This document shows positions 55,818 to 64,000 of a DNA stretch of 64,000 nucleotides, piece by piece. Made by a program: the position numbers and the translations under genes. Under the pieces are notes generated by a model. It was given only the letters and a program-made list of their open reading frames with translations. It was not told where the DNA came from and searched no databases. The DNA is from Gigaspora margarita (taxonomy: Eukaryota > Glomeromycota > Glomeromycetes > Diversisporales > Gigasporaceae): positions 126,505 through 190,504 of the forward strand of contig WTPW01000080.1 in NCBI GenBank assembly GCA_009809945.1, read 5' to 3'. The stretch's first letter is position 1, and each line of letters opens with the position of its first letter.

Positions 55818-56275
55818 ATTAAGTATGGTGCCGATGGCTTTAACTCTAAAATCACGTGACTTTGTTTACTTTTTCTGAAGATCATGTGATACAAGGTAAG
55901 CCAATCAAATTGTTTAGTTTTCCTTTTTTTTTTTTTTTTTTTTTTTTTGTGAAAAAAATTTTTTTTTGAGGGAAATTTTTGAAATTTTTTTTTTTTGCAA
56001 CCTAAAAGGTAAATCACGTGACTGTATTAGTGCATTCTGATTAAATTAAAAAACATATACGTTCACATTTTTGCAATTTATTAATAAATTTTTAAATTTT
56101 AAAAGGCTACTACCCTATCAGTTTAGCTTTAAATTAAAATCTAAACTACAAGTTTTATTCTTTAGATCATAAAGAACAAAACTTATGGATTAGTTTTGCA
56201 TTTTATAAATTTTTAAAAGAGGAGTAGCATTTTTTGTAAAGCTATTTTTTGTACAGAGTTAAAGCCATCCACACT
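55818..56275. mobile_element. TIR element with GATGGCTTTAACTCT ends
   Basis: GATGGCTTTAACTCT on the left, and the same read inward from the right near 56260. The interior has a T-run (55921-55948), two CACGTGA sites and a CAAAACTTATGGATTAGTTTTG hairpin written across 56187-56209. No gene. Confidence 0.6.
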
Positions 56276-56435
56276 ATATAAGACAGATTTGCCATATGCT
56301 TATATATAAACTTAGTTTCGAGAAAGTTTCGAGTTTTGGAAAAGTTTTGGAATTTTGGCATAATTTCGGGCTTACGGGTTTTAATTTTGGGCAGATATTC
56401 AAAGTTTCAGTTTCGGTCATTGGCCCAAAGTAGTT

Positions 56436-58108
56436 TCAGACAGCATCATTATCTGCATCATGTGTAGGTGATTGCTGGTGTCCAGCACTAATATTAAAAG
56501 TCACTGCTTCTTCTAGAGATGCTTCAGAAATTTCTAAAATATTGTGCATTTTTCTGGGAAAATCCGGAATAGTTAAAGAGCTTCTTGTTCTTGCATGCTT
56601 GCCCTTTCTAGAAGACTAAATAATATAATATTAAAATATTTTCATAGTAAAATTTTTGTTTACATAAATTTTAAAAAATTTATAATTACACTTTCGGATT
56701 GTTGCGACTTTCTTCTCCTTTTATTTTGACTCCTTTCTTCAACCACCTCACTTTCTTTGTCTTCTGTATTTGACTCTCCTTCACCAGNTGGAAGAAATTT
56801 CTCTTTTNTTTCNATTTTTCTCTATTTTTTTATTTTTAACAAATTCGCAATATTTCGAATATGTTAAAAATATTTAAATATTTTGGTTTGATTTTTAATA
56901 ATTTAATATATATTATTACATACCAAATTTTTTCTAAGTCTATTCTTAACTGTATCTTCGGACATTGTTAACTTCTCATAATAATCATTTAGCATTATTT
57001 GGCATACTGCCATTGCATATGCCAATTCAATATTGCTAGGTAATTTACTTGGCCACAACTTGCTTAGAATCCTAGACATGTATGTATCATTGGGGTCAGA
57101 GGTTATCAACATGAAAAGTTTTTGATAACATGCCTTCATCTTGCGAGAAGACTTCCACTCTGAAACATCTAAAGGAATTGAATTTGTATTTATTGAATCC
57201 AATTCGCTTTCACCAAACACAAAAAACATCGCATCTTTAACACATGTTATTAAAGCACTTCGCAATGAACGATGTTGCTTTAAAAGCTGAAATATAATTT
57301 ATTTTAATTAAGTAAATAAATTAAATTATTCTAAATAATTCGAATATATTCAAAATATTTCAAATATATTCAAAATACTTAGAATTGTTTATATTATATA
57401 AAAAAAAGATGAACAAAAAAAAATTGAAAATATTTACAGGTTGAGCAATATTTTTCTTATAATATGCATTCTACTTTTTATTTGTCATATTCTCATAAAA
57501 TTTCTTCTTATTTTCTACAAGATATTCTTTTGCCGCTTCCTGAAATTCTTCTTCTAAAGGATATATTAAATACTCGAACAACTGCTTGGCAATCGCTTTT
57601 ACAGATTGCTAAATATAAAAATAATTTTTATTATTTTAAATTAATTAAATTAATTAAATTAATTAAAATATTAAAATAAAAATTACACTAATAAATTCGG
57701 TTTCATAAGCTAAGTCAAAACTTTCCGAAATCCTATCATCCATTTTGGATAATCGCTTTTTAATTCGATTTATTTTTTTGGATAGCTCGTTAAGCTTATC
57801 CATTATTGCTATTAATTCATTACTAGGTGCATGTTCTTAAAAAAATTTTAAATAAAAAATTCAATTAAAAAATTATAAATAGTAAATTTTAACGAATTTT
57901 AACGAAATAAGAACAATGTTATAAATTTAAATACCTTTGGGATATTTCGAACTATCTTGAATATTAGGCAATCCACTTGGTGTGACAGTATGCTCAGCAG
58001 ATCTTTCAGTTTCCCTACTCATACTTGCAGTGGTACTAGTGATAATTCTGGCAAAGACAGCTCGTTTTTTGTGACTCTTTTGGCTTGTTTTGAAGATTTA
58101 GTGGACAT
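56436..58108 (-). pseudogene. Unknown coiled-coil protein X3
   Basis: ATG at 58108: MSTKSSKQAKRVTKNE, then (after a frame change) a Ser/Thr-rich segment SRETERSAEHTVTPSGLP; a heptad-like coiled coil LIAIMDKLNELSKKINRIKK; an exon SVKAIAKQLFEYLIYPLEEE ending before an in-frame stop; then the best-preserved core (57265-56903): LRSALITCVKDAMFFVFGES, KMKACYQKLFMLI, SDPNDTYMSRILSKLWPSKL, ELAYAMAVCQIMLN, MSEDTVKNRLRKNL. The tail contains a basic KRRRKSQQSE motif (possible nuclear signal), an acidic stretch, and ends THDADNDAV. Introns are AT-rich GT-AG. Same order as X2 and X1. The TAG in the fourth exon and the N-terminal frameshift suggest decay, though alternative splicing might rescue them. No adjacent Plavaka gene is visible. 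Function unknown. Confidence 0.6.
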
Positions 58109-58195
58109 TGTTTTTGCCAAGTATATTGGAGAGATTTAAAATTTGCGAAAGTATGCGGAAGCTTGTAATTTTTAGATTATGTGAGAGATAGATCG

Positions 58196-58298
58196 AGAGA
58201 GAGAGATAAAGAGAGAGATAGAGAGAAAGATAAAGAGAGATAGATAGAGAGAGAGATAAGATAGAGAGAGATAGAAAGAGAAAGATAGAGAGAGGTTC
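58196..58298. repeat. GAGA/GATA microsatellite
   Basis: About 100 bases of GAGAGATA-type repeats directly upstream of the X3 start codon. Confidence 0.95.
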
Positions 58299-58395
58299 GA
58301 ATTAGTTCAAATGTTTTAAAAATAGGAAGATAATTCGAAATGTTTAAAAATATTTAAAGGTAAAAATAATGCATGAAATAAGTGAAGTATAGAAT

Positions 58396-59236
58396 ATTAA
58401 TTGATAATCCACCTGTCAACTGGAGAATAGGCAAAATGTGGTGTGCTTCCATCTAAATTTTTTTTACTAAGTTAACGATATATGTCCACTAATTGAAAGT
58501 TGTAGAGCTCATCGAGACACATCTAATGATGGTTAGATCATCCAAATCAGTCCAGTAGATGGCGAGATATCGTCGAAAATGATTGGGTGACTATATAAAA
58601 ATCTGTGACGGAAATCACATATAAAATCACTATAGGTGAAATGTGGCGAGCTTCCATCTAAAAGATTTTTCATACTAAGTTAACAATACATGCCCACTAA
58701 TTGAAAGTTGTAGAGCTCGTCGAGACGTATCTAACGGTAGTTAGATCATCCAAATCGGCCCAGTGGATGACGAGATATCATCAAAAAGCGATTGACTGAC
58801 TATATAAAATCTCTATGTAAACAATGTTTGTTTACATAGAGATTTTATATAGTCGCCCAATCGTTTTTCGATGATACCTCGCCATCCACTGGGCCGATTT
58901 GGATGATCTAACCACCATTAGATGCATTTCGACGAGCTCTACAACTTTCAATTAGTAGGTATGTAAAAAGTTTTAAATGGAAGCATGCCACATTTCGCCT
59001 ATAGTGATTTTCATATATGATTTCCGTTACGAATTTTTATATAGTTGGCCAATTGTTTTTCGATGATATCTCGCCATCCACTGGGCCGATTTGTATGATC
59101 TAACTACCGTTAGATGCGCCTCGACGAGCTCTATAACTTTCAATTAGTGGATATGTATCGTTAACTTAGTAAGAAAAAATTTTAAATGGAAGCACACCAT
59201 ATTTCGCCTATTCTCCAGTTGACAGACGGATTATTA
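58396..59236. mobile_element. Foldback element with duplicated arm units
   Basis: Outer ends GTCAACTGGAGAATAGGC on both sides, inverted. The centre at about 58824 pairs TTTATATAGTCGCCCAATCG-like sequence with its complement. Each arm has two tandem units of about 200 bases, each holding GAAAGTTGTAGAGCTC, GTTAGATCATCCAAATC and GATGACGAGATATC. Same family as 61725-62275. Confidence 0.85.
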
Positions 59237-59444
59237 ATTAAAGGAAAATGGATAGGAATAACAACGAAGAGAGGGAATACAAAATATTATCTATATTTAA
59301 ATATTTTCAATTAATGTCAAAAAATTTCTAATGTAATCAAATTGCTTTCGCATATTCATTAAAAAAATTTTTTTACTGTTTAAAAATATTCGTCTAAAGC
59401 AATCAATCAAAAAAATCAAAAAAAATATACATATATTAATTACT

Positions 59445-61050
59445 TATTTTCAGATATATTTTAATTTAATAATTTTATTTTTATTTAAAAAATAAATTAT
59501 TTTAAATTTACTAGAATCACATTTATATTTAGATTTTTAAATACTTTACACTCTTGATAATAAAACTGTTCACGACAATTGCTTTAAAGGTTTTAGCTCT
59601 ATTTTCAAATTAAATATTATTTATACTATATTCAGAGATTAATCCACTTTGAAAACAAATGACCATTTATAGTAAATGCATATTGTACATTATCCTTTTG
59701 TTTAGTAAATGCATTCCTGATTTTTAATTTATATTTTTATATAATTGAGTTTTTTCAATTAATAATACACATGCTAATATATTTAAAGAGATCATTAGAT
59801 ATAAATAAAAAAGGGTTCATTATTAAAATTTTTACACTTTCGTCTCATTCATTATTTGTCTAATTGAATTTTATTTTTAAATAATTTTGAACTATTTTAA
59901 AATGCTGTACAAATACTGAAATATTAAATTTGCAAATTCTGTTAAAATATTTCAAAATTTATTAATTTAACCTGCGATGATTTCAAATAAACTGAGAATG
60001 TGATCATTTGAATCTGGGTAATCAATCAAATATATTAATTAATTATTTTCAGATATATTTTGAATATATTCAAAATATTTGATAATTTATCGTTATTACT
60101 AGAATTACATTAATATTTAGATTTTTAAATTTTAATAAAAATTAATCTGCTTTGAAAACAAATGACTATTTATAGTAAATGCATATTGTACATTATTCTT
60201 TTGTTTAGTAAATGCATTCCTAATTTTTTTAATTTATATTTTTATGTAATCGAGTTTTTTCAATTATTAGACGTAAATAAAAAAGGGTTTATTATTAAAA
60301 TTTTCATACTTTCGTTTTATTCATTATTTGTTTAATTGAATTTTATTTTTGAAATATTTCAAAATGTTGCGCAAATACTGAAATATATTAAATTTGCAAA
60401 TTTTTGTTAATATTATTCAAAATTTATTATCTTAACACGCGATGATTTCGAATGTGATCATTTGAATATGGGTAATCAATCAATATATATATATATATAT
60501 ATTAATTAATAATTCTCATATATATTTTAATTAATTCGAATATATTCAAAATATTTAATATTTTTATTATTATTAAATTTAAATTACTTGAATTATATTT
60601 ATATTTAGATTTTTAAATACTTTTGTAATAGTTATTGATTGATAAAACAGCTCATGACGATTGCTTCAGAAGTTTTAGCTCCATTTTAAATTAAATATTA
60701 TTTATACTATATTTAGATTAGTGAATATTTTAATCGATGCTTTGAAAACCAAATGACTATTTATAGTAAATGCATATTGTACATTATTCTTTTGTTTAGT
60801 AAATGCATTCCTGATTTTTAATTTATATTTTTATGTAATTGAGTTTTTTCAATTAATACACATGCTAATGTGGATTATTAGATATAAAATTTTTATGCTT
60901 TCGTCTCATTCAATATTTGTCTAATTGAATTTTATTTTTAAATATTTTGAAATATTGTGAAAATTCTGAAATATATTTATATTTAGCAAATTATGTTAAT
61001 ATTATTCAAAATTTATCATTTAAAGCAATGATGATTTAAATGCACCCAGA
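59445..61050. repeat. AT-rich block in three tandem copies
   Basis: A block of about 500-590 bases marked by TTTATAGTAAATGCATATTG, TTTTGTTTAGTAAATGCATT and TTGAGTTTTTTCAATTA occurs at about 59661, 60162 and 60753 (marker positions). The copies have diverged by indels. No ORF. It may be a decayed satellite or LTR-less repeat. Confidence 0.7.
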
Positions 61051-61270
61051 ATGGGTCATTTGAACCCGGGTTGAGTCAAATGAACCTAAAGAAATAGGAA
61101 TATTTGAACCACAAATGATCCCAGTTTGGATCATTTAATCCCAAGTTGGGTTCAAATAACTCAAAATGATATTATTTGAATGGGTTGATGATTATTTGAA
61201 GCTCAAATAAACCTGAAATAGCATCATTTGAACCCGGGTTGGTTCAAATGTACCTGGAACATTATCATTT
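61035..61270. repeat. CATTTGAACCCGGGTT repeats
   Basis: TCATTTGAACCCGGGTTG occurs at 61062 and 61222. Diverged forms between them (TGATCCCAGTTTGGATCATT, AATCCCAAGTTGGGTTCAAA) are spaced 20-40 bases apart in both orientations. Short palindromic clusters like this resemble transposon sub-termini. Confidence 0.6.
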
Positions 61271-61374
61271 GTTTCAAAAAGATAGCAGGTTATTGGAAGA
61301 AAGTATTGATAGGGTCACTTTGGTGTAGATGACAGTATATTATTTGGAAATTATTTAATATTATTTTGTATTTT

Positions 61375-61560
61375 TGAATATTACTTAATATTTTCACAAT
61401 ATTTCGAAATTTATTATTTCGAAATATTTTGAAAATGTTTGCAAAATATTTTGAAATTTCTTTGAAATATTTTGAAAATTTCAAATTCGAAATATTTTGC
61501 AATAAATTTCGAAATATTTTGAAAAAAATTTCATAACGCAATTTCTTTCAAAATATTTCG
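61375..61560. repeat. AAATATTTCGAAAT palindrome cluster
   Basis: About ten copies of ATTTCGAAATATTTTGAAA-like units. Comparable clusters lie at 39530-39690, 45500-45720 and 48660-48850. The minus-strand ORF here is a repeat by-product. Confidence 0.6.
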
Positions 61561-61724
61561 CACATATAAATTTGCTGATGTATGCAGTTACTGCATAGTA
61601 AGAAATTTAGGTTTCTGCTAAATAAGTAAATTAATATTTTAAACACTTCTGGTATTAATAGATTCCAATTTATAAAAACTAATTTTTTGGTTTAAATATG
61701 AATAATAGTTCATATTTGTTTCTT

Positions 61725-62275
61725 TTTAATTCGTGATCTATATACCAACCAGTGAAAATATATAGTAAAATATGAGGTAAATTAATTAGTGTTTTTTCAA
61801 ATTTCAGGAATCTGGCACTGTCCAAGCAATAGCGACTTTTTTTACTAAGCTAACCTTTCTTCTCCACTAAACGAAAGTTGTAGAGCACATTCTTGCGATT
61901 CTAACCGTGGTAAAATCATTAAAATCGGCCCAGTAGATCACAAGATATCATTAAAAAACATTTTGCGACCATATAAAGTTCCTATGTAAACAATATTATT
62001 GTTTACATAGGAACTTTATATGGTCGCAAAACGTTTTTTAATGATATCTTGTGATCTACTGGGCCGATTTTAATGATTTTACCACGGTTAGAATCGCAAG
62101 AATGTGCTCTACAACTTTTGTTTAGTGGAGAAGAAAGATTAGCTAATAAAAAAAGTCGCTATTGCTCGGACAGTGCCAGATTCCTGAAATTTGAAAAAAC
62201 ACTAATTAATTTACCCCACATTTTACTATATATTTTCACTGATTGGTATACGGATCACGCACGAATTAAGAATAA
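61725..62275. mobile_element. Long foldback element, ~275-base arms
   Basis: Near-perfect palindrome centred at about 61997 (AACAATATTATTGTTTACAT). Arms share GAATCTGGCACTGTCC, AAAGTTGTAGAGCACATTC, ATCGGCCCAGTAGATCAC and the outer ACCAACCAGTGAAAATATAT. Related to 58396-59236. The ORF at 62073-62282 is a by-product. Confidence 0.85.
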
Positions 62276-62509
62276 TTTATAATATTTTTTAGCAAATCTA
62301 TACAAAATGAAAGTATAAAATATTTGTATTTTAAAATTAATACTAAACTAATTAGTAGTTATATATTGATATTGTTAGGATTGGTTAGAGTAGAGTTTTA
62401 AAATATATTTTTTATATTTTAAACCATACAATTTTAGTTGTTCGGTACTGATTTATACTATTATAAATCTTCAAAGTTATTACTAGAGTAATAAACTATC
62501 ACTTTATTT
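62276..62509. other. Non-coding stretch
   Basis: AT-rich; nothing recognised. Confidence 0.4.
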
Positions 62510-64000
62510 TATTTTTTTTTTAATCTTAGACAGTTTCACCAAAACTTTATTAAGATTTATTTGAATTTACATTAAATTCAGTATATCCTAATCTCTAAGT
62601 TTGACATCATTCCATCTGTTGTATCACAAATCAAATGCGACCTGCTGCACTAGTTCATATATATATATGAAACTAGAGGCTATGTCAGCCTATCTAAGAA
62701 ACTAGCCAATCTGGCTTAGTACCCTCCATTATAAACCTTTCTACACTATTCAACCAGTAATCGTTTATTTCTTCTACCGGAGCAGATACCTTTTTTTGAA
62801 CTTTATTTTTGTGTTCCTGAATGCTCTTGTATCTCCTTTCCACTAAACGGTCCTTTTTTTTTCTCTTTCTTTTCTTTGGGCTTATTACCTCTTTCCTTTT
62901 TTTTTTAATTAGATCCCACTTTACCTTCTGAGTAATACCATGTGATTTTCCCCAGTTCGCAATAAAAACACATTTTAGTTTCCAGATCTCAATATAGAAT
63001 GAGTTCCAGATGGCTACTAAAAAAAATCTCAAGAAAGTTTTTGCTTCTGCCAATGAGTTCAAAATTTCTGCCAACCTTTTTTCTGTGTCCTTCTTAATTA
63101 AACCTTTTATTAAAAGTTCTCTGTTCTGAAAGATTTTCTCCTGTGACTTCCTTAGAAGTAAGTCTTTTACTGGCTCTTAGAAATTTTATTGATTCCTTTG
63201 GACTTCATTTTTTCTAACAATATCACGAGTATAGTCCCTTCTAATAGGTTTCACTTATTTGATAGAGCAGTACAATGTACCAAGTGGTCCTGTGTTTCAA
63301 CTTTCTCTGAATTACAAAGCTTGTAGCATGTGTTAAGGTAGAAGGTAGAGAATCTTGATTCTATCTCTGCCAAAGCTAAGAGTTTCCTTTGTAAATACTT
63401 CCAGAGAGTGCAGAGCTTCTTACTCTTATCCATTGCATCACAGCGCACTCCACTAAGTTCACATAGGTTTTCCCAAAGCAGGTTCCAGCCAAATACACTT
63501 TCATCCAAACTTGGCTCTATTTTTCTAAAGATTTCCTTTCACATTCCTTAATTCCACTCCTGTCTTCAAGTCCAAAACCAAATTCAAGAATTTCCTTGCT
63601 GGGCTTTCTAAAATGAAATGTTTTCAACTCAGGGTTGTATAGATGGAAAGTTCTTGAGTGGGTGCCACTAATAGTTCTTCTTCTGCTATAAGACCTTTTT
63701 TTGCTAAGATATCTGCTCTTCTATTCTAGTAATCCTCCGAATAACCTTTAATCTTAACCAAATTTAAATAAACTCTCTTTAACCTAACTAAGTCTCTAAT
63801 TTTACTAACTATACTAAAATTTTCTAACTTAATAAATTGACTAAATGCTAAAGAGTGATTAATGCTAGTAATAGCATCGATCACCATTATGCTATCTGAG
63901 TAAATTGTTAATTTTGTACCACTTGGAGCTAATAAAACTACTAGCTATATAGTCACTAATTCTGGGCGGTTGGAGGAGGGCCAATCTCTTATCCTTGCAA
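62510..64000 (-). pseudogene. LINE retrotransposon, 3' part with RNase H, truncated by the window edge
   Basis: Minus-strand fragments, in coding order from 64000: an RNase H region with DWPSSNRPELVTI (catalytic Glu), LTIYSDSIMVIDAI (catalytic Asp) and NRRADILAKKG (final Asp), preceded by further sequence outside the window. Next, a C-terminal zinc-like region CYKLCNSEKVETQDHLVHC (C-x3-C-x8-H-x3-C spacing) at 63508-63251. Then a lysine-rich tail at 63074-62694. A plus-strand T-run at 62508-62521 would be the poly(A) tail. The order RNase H, then a CCHC-type site, then the 3' end fits I/Tad-like LINEs. A TAG before NRRAD and frameshifts show decay. The endonuclease and reverse transcriptase, if present, lie beyond 64000. 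Confidence 0.7.

Larger units (their letters stand above)
52738..56470. mobile_element. Inverted-repeat element with mirror minisatellite arrays
   Basis: The left end carries TAATGATGCTGCTCGAAACT and GTTTCGG / CCGAAACTGAAACT palindromes. The right end, inverted, carries TAATGATGCTGTCTGAAACT and CCGAAACTGAAACTTTG. Inside each end is a pyrimidine-rich array (52920-53290) or its purine-rich mirror (55180-55600). 53300-53690 is A/T runs. The right inverted repeat overlaps the last codons and stop of X3. Younger MITEs sit inside (53792-54117, 54924-55040, 55603-55783, 55818-56275). Confidence 0.6.

Noticed and set aside
1-64000. CRISPR array or bacterial operon
   Set aside because: No regularly spaced identical repeats with unique spacers; introns and SINEs show eukaryotic DNA.

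Overview
The window is very AT-rich eukaryotic DNA: genes carry short GT-AG introns, ORFs are mostly broken, and transposable elements dominate. The repertoire (Plavaka-type and hAT transposases, RNF213-like and protein-kinase fragments, tRNA-derived SINEs, a LINE with RNase H, many foldback MITEs) suggests a TE-rich fungus, most likely an arbuscular mycorrhizal fungus (Glomeromycotina). That assignment is inferred from composition and gene families, not from a marker gene. No rRNA, free-standing tRNA or CRISPR array was seen.

Layout. 1-5900: decayed minus-strand fragments of an RNF213-like E3 ligase C-terminal region in several partial copies, then a protein-kinase pseudogene. 5909-26654: a 20.7-kb interval bounded by matching inverted ends (TAGTGTTCAGATCT...) and a perfect 8-bp target duplication ATCATCCG. 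It holds a Plavaka-like transposase (12196-16818, minus), a divergently transcribed coiled-coil gene of unknown function ('X1', 19191-26229, plus), a DDE/RING-type element (6312-10147), a TA-flanked element (14907-16399) and a complete hAT (20123-24740) inserted just inside an X1 intron. A 1,844-bp tandem duplication (16540-20228) joined by a single N is probably an assembly artefact. 26955-39420: a dense run of foldback elements and MITEs, several with readable target duplications, including a three-layer nest at 32319-34777 and a tRNA-derived SINE with a 16-bp target duplication. 40013-40955: assembly gap. 41376-50431: a second X gene (X2, minus) head-to-head with a second Plavaka-like transposase (P2, plus), the latter interrupted by a second SINE. 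51003-56470: elements built from degenerate minisatellite arrays. 56436-58108: a third X gene. 58196-62275: foldbacks and a triplicated AT-rich block. 62510-64000: the 3' part of a LINE reading leftward out of the window.

The main result is that the unknown X family occurs twice beside a Plavaka-like transposase in the same divergent arrangement, once inside a TIR plus 8-bp-TSD boundary. This points to a two-gene DNA transposon in which X is an accessory or regulatory protein. X is also present alone once. Almost every coding region carries stops or frameshifts, so most of the window is a transposon graveyard with a few younger insertions (hAT, SINE, hAT-type MITE) whose target duplications are still perfect.
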